From the NCBI RefSeq assembly GCF_028453695.1, contig NC_135781.1, positions 31,309,640 through 31,373,639 of the forward strand: a DNA stretch of 64,000 nucleotides, written 5' to 3'. The translations under genes were made by a program, and so were the position numbers. Position 1 is the stretch's first letter. Every line of letters begins with the position of its first letter. This document shows, one piece after another, positions 47,911 through 58,610 of this stretch. The notes below the pieces were generated by a model. That model was not told where the DNA came from and did no database searches. It was given only the letters and a program-made list of their open reading frames with translations. Source of the stretch: Augochlora pura (lineage: Eukaryota; Arthropoda; Insecta; Hymenoptera; Halictidae).

Positions 47911-48682
47911 TTACAACAATTAGTGCAACGATCAGCTCCTTTTCGAGTCCGATTCGACATCGAAGAATCGCGCGACGGTGCTCGGAAGAGCGAGAAACAC
48001 GACGCGTTTCGGGCACTGACTATCCGGCACCCAAGGCTCTCGCGTATTAATTCCGCCTCGCGCCTGTAACTTGCCTCGTTAACCGTTCGCTCGAGATAAT
48101 CGTCGCGTAGGTTAAGGCAATTTCTGCTGGTAATTAATAATACCGCGTCCCTATTTGTTGTGTAGCCGGCAAATTACGTGATTTAGGTGGCCAACCCCGT
48201 TGTGCCGCGACGACGACGACATCGGGGGGGCGTGTGCCCCGTAATAGGTCGCGCGCGCGCGCGAGATGTAATGCGAGTTCGCCGCGCCCGGGCGCACTTT
48301 TCACCTGTGCTGCTGCTGCAGCAGGTCCGGAGGGGGATCTCGTAATGAGAAGCCTCGAATAAATTGAGATCGTAGCTATGTCTAATTTAAACATAACGTC
48401 ACCCTTTGACGCGCCCGCACCGTCGCCGGAATTTCTTGCCGGTGAAATCATTATGCGCCTGTTAGACACTTCGCCGCGCGACGAATGCAAATTAAAGCGC
48501 TACGCGCGATTGCGATTAATCGATGCGAAATTAAATGGCCGTTCCCCTAATTTTCTAGGTATTGTAGTCGGTGCTTGATGCTTCTGTCGAGGTGCCAGAT
48601 TGGAAAGACGGAAGAATTTCAGGGTATTGTTATGGGGTTTTTTAATTATTGCAATTATTAAATGAGGACGTGATTTGTGTTT
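47911..48682. other. Unique CpG-rich island, possible regulatory DNA
   Basis: 48050-48570 is non-repetitive apart from an alternating GC tract (48248-48263) and a GCTGCTGCTGCAGCAG palindromic word near 48307. It holds several TAATTA/ATTAAT words and ATGCAAATTAAAG near 48485. This is the kind of sequence expected of a conserved non-coding element, but conservation could not be tested. Confidence 0.35.
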
Positions 48683-49024
48683 CGGTAACGATCGCGTTAA
48701 CAATTAATTAAATATACTTGAAACAAGATAAAAATTTAAAAAAAATGAGATAACATTCTCCCATGTTCCAATTATACTCAAAAATATTTTCGTCCCAATA
48801 GCATTGTTAGCTTTTGAGTAATAATTATTTAAAAACTGCAAATAATCTCGTACTCCAGTGACGCCGGTGACGATCGCGTTAACAATTAATTAAATATACT
48901 TAGAAACAAAATAAAAATTTTTTAAAAATGAGATAACATTCTCCCATGTCCCAATTATACTCAAAAATATTTTCGTCCCAATAGCATCGTTATCTTTTAA
49001 ATAATAATTATTTAAAAACTGCAA
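48683..49024. repeat. Tandem duplication, unit about 182 bp, 2 copies
   Basis: CGGTaACGATCGCGTTAACA starts at 48683 and 48865. The copies are near-identical through ATGAGATAACATTCTCCCAT, CCAATTATACTCAAAAATAT and TCGTCCCAATAGCATcGTTA to TAAAAACTGCAAA. This is the least diverged of the long duplications in the window, so it is the most recent. Confidence 0.93.
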
Positions 49025-49178
49025 AGTCAGCTCAGAAATTAAAATTGTCTATAAAATCAATTTATATTTTAATAATATTTATTCTGTTTAAAAAACTACG
49101 GAGAAGATCGTCGTCGAATTAGGTGTGCGCGAGGAGTAGCCCACGTAGAGATCGTGCACGTGCGAGCTGGCTGGCGTT

Positions 49179-49255
49179 CGACACCTGTCGGCTAGACCAA
49201 TAAGACTAAGTGCAGCCCCCCAACCTGGAAACACAGCCGATACCGACAGGTGTCG
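49179..49255. promoter_or_regulatory. Inverted pair of CACCTG E-box sites
   Basis: CGACACCTGTCGG at 49179-49191 is the exact reverse complement of CCGACAGGTGTCG at 49243-49255. Each 13-bp arm centres on CACCTG, an E-box recognised by Snail-class and some bHLH factors (established). The 51 bases between include AACCTGG. Binding is inferred only. The pair could also be a hairpin. Confidence 0.4.
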
Positions 49256-49557
49256 ATCGCCGGTGGAGGGCCGAGTCCTGCAAGGGTGTGTAACAGATCG
49301 ATCAAGTGTGAAAAGAGAGCAATCGATAGGGAATCAGAGCGCGAATTGTACTTTATATAATAATAGGTCGGTTGTACATGGAGCCAATGTACATAGAGGG
49401 TCGGAGTCGGACTCGGCTATCGATCACGTCGCTCCTCCTCGATTTTTGTCTTATTTTGTCATGTCGAATCGCCCCTCGAAAATTTTCTCCCACCTGTTGC
49501 CGGAGCACCCCTCTTTGCGCATCTAGTTTAATACAGGCGCTTGCATAATATTATCAA

Positions 49558-49594
49558 ATTAATCGACACGCGCGCGCATGCTGCGTCGATTAAT
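49558..49594. promoter_or_regulatory. Inverted TAATCGAC pair
   Basis: ATTAATCGAC (49558-49567) and GTCGATTAAT (49585-49594) are exact reverse complements separated by 17 bases of alternating CG-rich DNA. ATTA cores suit homeodomain proteins (established); the arrangement could be a dimer site or a short hairpin. Confidence 0.35.
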
Positions 49595-49861
49595 GGTAAC
49601 TTTCAATTAACGCGCCGCGACTGCTCGATGAATAACGTAATTGAGGCGATTTGTTCAATGGAACGGAGAGGCTGTCGATTCAAATTTACCAGAACGGAGC
49701 CTCGTTTTCGGTGGCCGTTCTATGGCAAAAGTTTACTAAGGGCTGTGTAGGGTTTATTTAATTATTGAAATATTTTTGGGCGTAAGGCAAAAAGATGAAT
49801 GCATTTTTTTATGAACGAAGCGAATTATGCATGTAAATATATAAAATAAATATATGAAAAT

Positions 49862-50250
49862 ATGTTTACTGTGTTGCAAATTTAAGAAAAATTACTTTTG
49901 TTAGTCTAAATTGTTTATATAAATTTGATGAAGGTCCAAAGTGCCATAAATGCCTAAAAATCCGTTTACTATATTACAAATATTAGAAAAATTAATTTTG
50001 TCAATGTAAAATCACCTATTTAAATTTAACAAAATTCTAAGACGCCATGAATAAATAAAAACACGCCTCCTACATAACAAACCCAAGAAAAATTAATTTC
50101 CTAAACCCAAAAACAACCATTTAAATATAACAATCACCCAAAACACCATAAATGCAACAAAATAGCTCTAATAATCAAATAATAAATAAACTCTTCTAAT
50201 CAAATCATAAATAAACTCTACTAATCAAATAATAAATAAACTCTAATAAT
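49862..50250. repeat. Tandem duplication, about 103 bp x3, then 27-bp repeats
   Basis: Three diverged copies start at about 49863, 49965 and 50066. They share TTTACTaTaTTaCAAAT.TT, AGAAAAATTAaTTTtgT, TATTTAAAT.TaACAA and GCCATaAATgc. At 50168-50250 a separate repeat of CTCTAATAATCAAATAATAA plus ATAAA follows in four copies. Confidence 0.8.
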
Positions 50251-51938
50251 CAAAGCGCAACAATAAAAAATCATCCACCGCTTTTCTCAATTATAGAAAC
50301 AAATGTCGCGAAGACCTAACCTCCAACCCCGCGAATAAACGAACGAGCATCGAACGACAGAGGACGAGGATAATTTGTTTCCTTATATCTCGATCGGCCG
50401 ATAGAATCCGCTTTAAATCGAGTCTCGCGAAAGTCGAACGGAGAGAGAGAGACCCGTCGAGCGAAATCAACGGATACATTCTTTTTCGGGCGGCGGCGCG
50501 TTCAATACCCGACGGATTGTTAAAGTCTCCGGCGGAGCGCCAAATTAAATTCGTAAATTACTCGTAAAGAGATTTCACGTGAACGAGAAGAGAAAAGGAC
50601 TCGTTAGAAGCGCCCGAAGGAAATCATTGAACGGTATTAAAACGAGTACAACCGAACAATCAGGGTTGGCTACGGTGAGGAGGGGAAGGGGGAAGGGGGC
50701 GGCGGAGGGTGGAGGAGTCGGCTTTGACCATTTTTATTCCGTCGGCGCGCGATGTCTTAGTTTCATCGGACCTGCAAAGTTCCGGCGCCCTCTTCTCTCT
50801 CATCCCCTCTCTCTCTCTTTCTCTTTCTTTCTTTCTCTCTCTGCACCCCGTTCCCAATTTCCGCGGGCTGTAGCACCCACAACTCGAATAAAGGACTACA
50901 TTTTAAGTTTCCACAGCGAGGAACTCTTTTAATTATCCATACTCGGGGCTGAAAGAATTTCTTCTCTTCTCCGTCGAATAAAATCGATTTCTCTGTTGCA
51001 GTATTATGTCCTGCTTTGTTCGAGTAACTATTATATATTTATTTAGATCTTTAACGATTTTTTGTAATAGAGGTAATTTTAGTTTTATTGAGGTAATTTA
51101 TTTTCTTTTTTAGAAATTATTTCACTTATTACTAATACATTCCTAATACATATTATTATCATACGTTACTAATACATATTATTATTATTATTATAATTAT
51201 ATTATTATTATTCTTATTACATTACTACTGCTATTATAATAATAAAATTACGGGTATTGTAATAATAATAATGACAATATAATAACAATAATAGTTACAA
51301 CACAGCGCATATCTTAACACATATTATTACTACTATTTTAATAATAAAATTCCGGGTATCATTGTCATTGCCAATGCTATTATAATAATAATGGAGGCAT
51401 TAAACCGCGGCGAAATATCAGGCGCAGCCGGCGGTCATCAGATCCCGGTACTTTTCTGATAAAGCCTCTGTCAACAATGCGTTCAATTTAAGCGAGCATA
51501 ATGGACCGCCGCGACTATGTCCCTTCGGCCGAATAATTAGCGTTGATATTTTAATGGCTCCATTACTGAGTATATCGCGTACGCGTACGCGCTCGCGTCG
51601 TTTAGGTTACGCGGGGGGATGTTCAAAGGGTGTGAAACGGATCGTTCCATATCGTCTGATATCTGGCTACGATATCACGAAATATCGGCGTTCGATTAAT
51701 ACCGGCGATAGAGCACGCGACACGAGACACCGACGCGGAGCGTGAAACGAAAGAGTTGTAACTCTTCTTTAGCGAGACGTTGTTGCAGTTCCACGTCGGA
51801 TGTTCAGAAAATGCGAATTTACACAGGGGACATCGACGATCGTTTAAATTAATTCAAGCTTAAACATTTGTTTTAATTGTGACTTTTATGTACACTTTTG
51901 TTGCAAATTAAACACTAAATTGCATCTAGTAAATTTAC

Positions 51939-51939
<1 letters not shown>
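50251..51939. other. Unique DNA, no gene seen
   Basis: 50300-50560 is CpG-rich. A G-rich purine run (about 50677-50716) has several GGG/GGGG blocks. A CT tract lies at 50805-50842. 51000-51400 is AT-rich with ATTATTATT and TAATAATAAT words. 51410-51830 is unique. No exon was recognised. Confidence 0.5.

Positions 51940-51997
<58 letters not shown>
51940..51997. repeat. (ATT)n microsatellite, about 19 copies
   Basis: Uninterrupted ATT trinucleotides over 58 bases. Confidence 0.97.
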
Positions 51998-51998
<1 letters not shown>

Positions 51999-52269
51999 AG
52001 TGAAAGTAATATATCTAGCGTTAAAACGTGAAATTCTCAAATATTTGAACATCGAAGATAAACATTTAAAATAAACAAAGTTAAATATACAATTACATTC
52101 GAGAATTGTTTCTATCATCAAGCGAATTTAATTTTATATATAAGTACATTATCAAACACTTTAATATACCGAAATATAATTTTCCAGTTTAATTCGATCG
52201 ACGCCGTATCTCTCGCCCGATTTTCGCAGGCCGAACAGCAATCAATGGCAAAGGATAAACTGCTTGTAT

Positions 52270-52334
52270 CGCAGAGAACCGTGAAGCATCCCTTATTCGC
52301 AGAGAACCGTGAAACATCCCTTATTCGCAGAGCA
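52270..52334. repeat. 28-bp tandem repeat, 2.3 copies
   Basis: CGCAGAGAACCGTGAAGCAT plus CCCTTATT at 52270, repeated at 52298 with one base changed; a partial CGCAGAGCA follows. Confidence 0.92.
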
Positions 52335-52773
52335 CACCGGCGAGCCCAGAGATCGTCGTCGGAAGAGTTTTCTCCGGGCACTTTTGAAATGAGAAACACG
52401 CCTTGGATTTCAGAGGACGGGGGCAAGCATCCGTTTCGTCCGCGGGCTTTACCGTTCGCTCGCGAAACGGAACACGAACCCATCCTATCTGTTGCGATAC
52501 GAAAGCGACGAACCATCGACGATATTCCCAGCAATTATCGATACGAGGCCTGTTCCCCGTATACGCTTCCCTTATCCGCGTAACGCCGTCTAATTAACGG
52601 GAATCGACGTCGATCGTTATCAACGTCTTCGCGGTAACACGGGAGCGGGACGCCCCCCGACGTCGCCGTCGGCGTAACATTCGTTTCCGTCTCTGATAAA
52701 CCGGGACCGATTTGTCGGTGGAGCCGCAACGCGCGCCGCTGGATGGGCCTCGTAATTTAAGGGCGAACGGCTC
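52335..52773. other. CpG-rich unique stretch, no gene seen
   Basis: Overlapping frames on both strands (112 and 138 codons) have no domain. Confidence 0.5.
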
Positions 52774-53028
52774 TTAACCCCCTGCGCTATAATAACGAGT
52801 CGGGCTCGTGATAAAGAATCCATGTCAGTACTGCTAAATATGAATATTATTTTAATTACTTCCAAATCGAAATCAAATTGAATTTTTCTATCATTAGAGT
52901 CTAGAAACAGAAGTGAATAAAGGCAATAAAAGAAATAAAAATTATCGGTTCGTATGAAGAAAAATATTGAGGATAAATAAGTGGTAATTAACACAACGTG
53001 GAAGGAGAGTCGTAGTGCAAGGGGTTAA
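52774..53028. mobile_element. TTAA-family MITE, 247 bp
   Basis: TTAA at 52774-52777 precedes CCCCCTGCGCTAT. The right end GTCGTAGTGCAAGGGG precedes TTAA at 53025-53028. Inward-read ends CCCCTGCGCTA and CCCCTTGCACTA agree with one gap and one change. The core is AT-rich, unique and non-coding. Confidence 0.72.
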
Positions 53029-53616
53029 CACGGTCTTACGAGCGGGCATGACTCGTCGTAGATTGCGTGTATTATGGAAATCTTGGGGCGCGGATCGCGC
53101 TCGCGAAGCCAGGGCATGGATAAATTGGGAAACTCGAGAGGCGACGCCTTCCATCCCCGACGTTTCGAGGGGATGGAAGGGTAATAAGAGCGATATCGAT
53201 GCGTTTTGACGATTCCAGTGAGAAGTAAAATAAACTAAAGTAAAATAAACTAAACTAAATTAAGCTAAAATAAAATAAATGTGAATAAAAATCGCCTCGA
53301 TAATTTATAAAAAAATCATGGCGAGCCGCAGACGCATAAAGTGCCGCAGTCTAATCAGTAATAACAACGGAGATGTTTCGTACGGTCAATGTCATAGACA
53401 GAGAGAGGGAGATAGAGAGGGGGCTGTGTGTTTCTGGTGCAATTGCAGGAACGGCGATGCAATTATCCGAAAGTCCATAAAGTGTAATGACTGGAAGGGA
53501 ACGGTGCCGGAATACCCCGCGCGCGTCTGTTATTACATAACTCTATTTTATTAGTTCTCACGCAATCAACGCGAGACGTTCCATTTTGTTTGCGGGGATG
53601 AATGGCGGAAGGGTGG
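53029..53616. other. Unique DNA, no gene seen
   Basis: Contains a TAAAATAAACTAAA-type short repeat at 53226-53278. The frames at 53015-53209 and 53318-53554 have no domain. Confidence 0.5.
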
Positions 53617-53690
53617 GGAGAAATGATAGGGGGAAAGGGGAAATTGTAGGTGGAAAGGGGAAAGGGTAGGGGGAAAAGGGAAAGGGTGCG
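53617..53690. repeat. G-rich repeat, about 20-bp unit, 3 copies
   Basis: Units of the form GGGGGAAAGGGGAAATTGTA and GTGGAAAGGGGAAAGGGTAG. There are more than six GGG/GGGG blocks in 74 bases on the plus strand, so G-quadruplex folding is possible (inference). Confidence 0.8.
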
Positions 53691-54219
53691 CGTTTTAGTC
53701 GGACAATGTTGCTCGTCTCGCTGGCCCCAGAATTTGTTAACAACGCGACGAGGAATAGTCGCGAGCAGCTCGCGAGCCGATCGAAAGCCTGCGACGAGGA
53801 GATTCTCTACCGAATGGTAAAGAAATCCACTCTTTTCTCGAGTACTTTCACGGGATAAACCCGCCGCAGCGATTTATCAATCGCGCGGGTGTACCCACAG
53901 CCGGCTTTCATGTTTCGTCACAATTCCGAGGAGCTACGAATCGGATCGGAAATCGCTTCCCAATGCGAGCTTTTTTTTACTTTAAGCTTCGTTCGAAGAA
54001 CGCGCGTTAAGAATCGCGCGGGCTCGATCGCGAGACGTTTATTCTCATTTGTTGTGTATTCTGTCTGTGAGCTGCTTAACAATATTTCGATAGGATAATT
54101 AAATTTAGCGTTGGAGAACATTGGTTATCGGGTTTGTCCGTAATAAATATGATATGTTGTTTGAATAATTTTTATTTATTTATAAACAAATGTTCTATTA
54201 TATGAACAGTAATCTATGC
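53691..54219. other. Unique stretch, no gene seen
   Basis: CpG-rich to about 54060, then AT-rich. The two short opposed frames at 53889-54121 lack domains. Confidence 0.5.
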
Positions 54220-54340
54220 TATAATCTAATATATTAGATATTTAATATATCTAATATATTATATATGATATATTTCTATAATATATATTTAATGTGTCTA
54301 ATATATTATATATGATATATGTATATCTAATATTGTGAGA
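54220..54340. repeat. AT-rich repeat, about 48-bp unit, 2 copies
   Basis: CTAATATATTATATATGATA occurs at 54251 and 54299, with related flanks (TTTAAT...). Confidence 0.8.
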
Positions 54341-54942
54341 GGCGACAGTCGATATTTATGTTACTATAATTTGTATGTAAATGATAAATTTTATAGAATT
54401 GTGTATGACGATATAATAATTGTATATAATTTTATATACTTGTATATAGAAGATACAAACTATACTTGCATCACACACAAATTCAAATAATCTATACACA
54501 AGACATTCGACACATACGCAAAAATCGCGTCCTGCTACAACCTCGCCCATCCAAAAAAATTCGTCGTCCTCAAAGGGTTAATTACCAGCAACGTCCGAGT
54601 ATTATACCGTCGAGGCATCGCGTTATTCTTGCCAGGGCGGTACTTATCGTTGCAATCGGCCGGGGCCGCCGGAAAACGAACCGGCCGACCAATGGCCGCG
54701 CGTAATTAACCGCCGCCGAAATAAATTCTTTCGGCAAGGCGAGCGCGCGCGCGCGCGCGCATAATGCTCGCGGAAACAATCGGCCCGGGCATTGTCGTCG
54801 TCGCCCCCCCCCCCCCCCCCCCATTGTGCAACAAACACAATTAACCGTGGAAATTGCGTGCGCGCCTTGACAAACCGGCCCTACGAATGTCCGCTTCAAC
54901 GAACGAACTCGAACCAGCGCGCATTTGTTCGCCGCGCCGATT
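54341..54942. other. Non-coding stretch, unpaired family end and simple tracts
   Basis: CTCAAAGGG plus TTAA (54578-54581) is a TTAA-family right end without a partner. (GC)n at 54743-54760 is a pure alternating tract. Poly-C at 54804-54822 is 19 bases. No gene was seen. Confidence 0.6.
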
Positions 54943-54943
54943 A

Positions 54944-55476
54944 TTAACCCTTTGCCGAACCAACCTCTCGTGAGTTATATCACAGTTTCACTATTTGATC
55001 ATTTTCAGTATTTAACAATTTTCACTATTTAATAATTTTTAGTATTTAATAATTTTCACTATGTAACAATTTTCATTATTTAACAATTCTCACTATTTAA
55101 CAATTTTCACTATTTAATCATTTTTTTTCGCACGTGGTAAATACCACCACAATAATACTAATAATAATACTATAATTAATATGCAATAAATAATATACAG
55201 TAATTAATAAATACTGTTATGTTAACTTTTCAAAGGGTTACAACGAAATGCACTGTTTTGCATACGAAATTAATTCTGGCGATTCACCCCACCATTTTCA
55301 TTAATTAACAATTCTTTAAATTTACATTTTTGTTGTTATAAAAATTACCTTGAGACATGATAAAACAATTTCAGAGCATAACATCGACATAATAGAACAA
55401 TTTTAGAACGAAACCTTGCCATAATAAAACAATTTCAACAACGCCACTGCGCCAGCACTCGACCGCAAAGGGTTAA
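54944..55476. mobile_element. TTAA-family element, 525 bp, minisatellite core
   Basis: TTAA at 54944-54947 precedes CCCTTTGCCGAACC. The right end GCACTCGACCGCAAAGGG precedes TTAA at 55473-55476. At 54984-55123 lies an 18-bp minisatellite (TTTTCACTATTTAACAAT, about seven copies). A nested right end, CAAAGGG plus TTAC, lies at 55231-55241, so this may be two copies in tandem or a shorter 290-bp element. The block TTGTTGTTATAAAAATTACC near 55333 recurs as TTGTTGCTATAAAAATTATT near 59008 in another family member. Confidence 0.65.
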
Positions 55477-56333
55477 CAGGAGTCTCCGTGTTTCGTCCAC
55501 GCTTTCATCGTAGAAATTCGTCGCTCCGCGCGTTCGTCCACAGTTTCTCGATCCCGATAGCCATGGTTCGATCGCGGCAGAAAAATTCAGGGAAACGGAG
55601 CGTTTAATTCGCGTCCCATCGATCGACGTGCTCGACAAAGGCCCCGTTTACACTTTATGCGCGGAAATAATTCAGCGGCGCGCGGCTCGTTGCCGAAAAA
55701 AATAAGAGCGGATTGATTGCGGCGGTCCGAAAAATTGCTACTGAAAAATCGCGAGCCGCTCGAAAACGTCGACGTGGCGCCGCCCGCGGTCGCAGCTGCG
55801 CGAGCTGAAAATTTTCGAAATTCTTTTCCATCGTTGCCCGATAATTAATTTCCATCGCGCGAATTTTCTGCCGCCGCCGTCCGCGCGACGATAATGTCGC
55901 GACCGACCAGAAACGATGCTCCATTGTTAATCCAATCAAATATTCATCACATTTGGCACCGTGTAATAGCAATCCACCCCGCGGGTCGTTACAATATAAA
56001 GCCTGCAGAGATACGCTGCCGCCGGACAAATTAATTAATTTCCTAGTACATCCATTGATCCGGTCGTGATGGTGTTTTTAAAATTGTACGAGCGCTGGGC
56101 TGGAAAAATGTGGACGCTAATTAGGTCCGCCATTGTCTGGGGTAATTCTGTTTGGGTAGAATTCTGGCCCGAGTGCTGTTTAATTATTATGTATGGAATT
56201 GTAATGACTGGACCGTGGATATTTATACAAATGAAAAATGTTCAGGTTGCTTCATTTGTTTTATTTAATTATTTTGGTAAGATGAGAATAGCCGGAGGAT
56301 TTTTTTTTATTTTTCTTATTGTTTCACGATTTT
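55477..56333. other. CpG-rich then mixed DNA, no gene seen
   Basis: A 124-codon minus-strand frame (55655-56029) and a 90-codon plus-strand frame (56066-56338) have no recognised domain. Confidence 0.5.
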
Positions 56334-56640
56334 ACTGATGAATTATTGTGGTACTTATTTATTGTGACAATTGTATAAAAATCGCAGACTAGTAATGACT
56401 TTGTAATTAACTTTCTGAAGAAAGGGTTACAGTTGAGAATTTATTTAATTAACAATTATTACACAGTCGATAATTTATTTAGTTAACCATTACTATGCAG
56501 TTGACAATTTACTTGTGTTATTAAATTATTCTAATTACTTTACAATTTTATTCATGATTTACTGCGATACTTATTTATTGCAACAATCGCATGCAATTCA
56601 CTTACTAATAATAACATTTCAGTTATGCTGTTAGCAATGA
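56334..56640. repeat. Duplication at about 214 bp offset around a 37-bp repeat
   Basis: TACTGATGAATTATTGTGGT with ACTTATTTATTG (56334) recurs as TTCATGATTTACTGCGAT with ACTTATTTATTG (about 56550); each is followed by CAAT. Between them CAGTTGAGAATTTATTTAAT-type units of about 37 bp occur three times (56429, 56465 and 56500). Confidence 0.65.
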
Positions 56641-57242
56641 TGTTCGCAACAAGCTCGTCGAAACCGATACAGTCGAAAATTTATTTATAGACAATTAACT
56701 CGTATTTAAAAATCGATTTGTCGACGTTAACGCGGCGAGAAGGTTCCGTGCGGAAAATTCATTGATTTCTCAAAGTGTTGATAACAGAATGGAATAATGG
56801 GAGTGTCATATACAAAACAGAAAAAAAAAAGAACGCGACACAGTTCCACGCCCGGCGGAATCGAGCCCGCGCGTCGCGTTCGTCGAAAATGAATAATTGC
56901 ATAAACTGCGAGGCGAAAACAAATATGCGAGAACGAGCCGATCAAAGAGGACCGATAAATATTCCGGGCATTGTGTGCCTCCCCCTAGCATTTTTGCTCG
57001 AGTGCCATCGATCCTATTGAACGGGGACAACACTTGCTTTTAAATTTCGACGACAGAGCGGAATATTTCCGACCATAATTCCCAATCCTAAATGCGACGA
57101 CGACTCTCACGCCTTATTCGTACTGAATACCGGCGGATCGAATCTGCATTCTTATCGCTGCGAGATTTACTAAATTCGATTATGTCGCGTTCCTCGATTT
57201 TAACCTATATTTTAGTGTTATGATTTTTGCGATGAAGATTTT
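56641..57242. other. Unique DNA, no gene seen
   Basis: Mixed composition with an A-run at 56820-56830; no domain in any frame. Confidence 0.5.
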
Positions 57243-57380
57243 TGCCCAAACATGAATATCGCGAGTCAGACTCGCGAACAGATACTTGGGCCAAAAATAA
57301 ATATCGCGAGCCTGAGTCGCGAACACATACTTGGGCCAAACGTAAACATAACAAGCCGAGCTCGCTGACTGATTTTTTGC
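57243..57380. repeat. 45-bp tandem repeat, 3 copies, palindromic centre
   Basis: The unit starts TGGGCCAAAAATAAATATCG, continues CGAGcCtGAgTCGCGAACA and ends cATACT. The first copy contains CGCGAGTCAGACTCGCG, a near-perfect palindrome. The third copy is clearly diverged. Confidence 0.85.
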
Positions 57381-58186
57381 CCGTTACGCTCGTGACTGAA
57401 TGTCAGTTCCTCTCAGTACCTCGGAACAGATAGTCACGATTCTTGTCGTTGCTGCTACGAAGCAAGTTCAATTATTAAAATTTAAGAAACCCCTTCAAAA
57501 TGCAAGGTACAAAAGTGTGTAGTGAAGGCCGTGATATTTTAGTATCACGTAAAATTGACTATATCACAGGCATTGCGGGCATCTACATTTCGGATCGTAT
57601 TGCGACTGTTTACTAACATCAGTCTGGTCTGTTTAGCGCCCGTTGATGCGAATCGCTCGGGCCCGAGTTTCGTCGAGCTAAATGGCACGGGAAGGGGTTA
57701 AGTGTGCATGATATTTAAACATTTTAGATGCGATTTGTTGCTTCGGAATTTATACAATAATATCTGTAATATTATTATTATTAGTGGATAGTGGATCTTT
57801 GTGCAAAATAAAGCATAATTAATATTAATTATAAATTAATTACACAGACGCCTTACAGCAGCCGAACTAAGCTAGAAAAGGAGTCTCTGCGCGCCGTTCA
57901 GTATAATTAAGCAAAGAATTGGCCGAGAAGATTCAAAAGAGGAGCGGTACAAGCCGCGAACCTGATCTGGAAGCTTAATATCTGCCGCGACTTTTCCGCC
58001 GCGTCCAATCAAAAGAAATTTCAGGTCTCGTATCCCTTGGAACCCGGCCCTTTTCTCAATTCCCACTCCCTTTGTCTCTCTAAACCAGCTCCGATCACGT
58101 GCGAGCTATTAAAAAGTTCCGCGCGGATTTTGCAGGAAAAAGTTTCCGCGTCGCGACCAATTTCCTCGCGGCGAACGCCGGCCGTA
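57381..58186. other. Unique DNA with an unpaired family end
   Basis: GCACGGGAAGGGG plus TTAA (57698-57701) looks like a TTAA-family right end. The 150 bases before it are unique and GC-balanced, unlike the AT-rich cores of other copies, so it may be a separate family. No exon was recognised. Confidence 0.45.
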
Positions 58187-58610
58187 TTAACCCTTTACAA
58201 TCGAGGGACGACTCTGTGACACCCCTAGAATTATTCAATCACGTTCTAAAATAAACCTTATGTTAACAAATTTTAAAACAGTATCGATTTAAGAATATTA
58301 TATCACCATTATTGAATTAACATTGTTGAATTAATATAATTGAATTGTCACTGCTAAACCAACATCATTGAATTAACATTATTAATTTAATATAATTGAA
58401 TTACCATTGCTGAATCAACATTATTAAATCATCATCGTTGAAGCAATATTATTAAATTAACATTATTAATTCAACATTATTGAATTAACCATTATTGAAC
58501 TCATATTATTAAATTAATATTACAGAATTATCCTTGCACAGTTAACATAATCGAATCCACCATATTCAACTACCCTTGTCGAATTAGCCTTATCGAACGA
58601 GCATCGCCGA
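58187..58610 (+). mobile_element. TTAA-family left end followed by a 14-bp/56-bp array
   Basis: TTAA at 58187-58190 precedes CCCTTTACAATCGAGGGACG and a subterminal block related to 21617-21665. From about 58304 a 14-bp repeat (AACATTATTGAATT) runs to about 58560 and shows a four-unit, 56-bp higher order (AATATAATTGAATT recurs at 56-bp spacing). No right end was found, so the element is truncated or overgrown by the array. Confidence 0.65.

Larger units (their letters stand above)
49025..49861. other. Unique island with two inverted motif pairs
   Basis: 49090-49740 is non-repetitive and CpG-rich. It contains the CACCTG inverted pair at 49179-49255 and the TAATCGAC pair at 49558-49594, described separately. 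No exon can be supported. Confidence 0.45.

Noticed and set aside
56066..56338. 90-codon hydrophobic plus-strand frame as a small membrane protein
   Set aside because: Its end lies in T-rich DNA that forces Phe/Ile codons; there is no signal or family resemblance, and part of the region belongs to a duplicated AT-rich segment.
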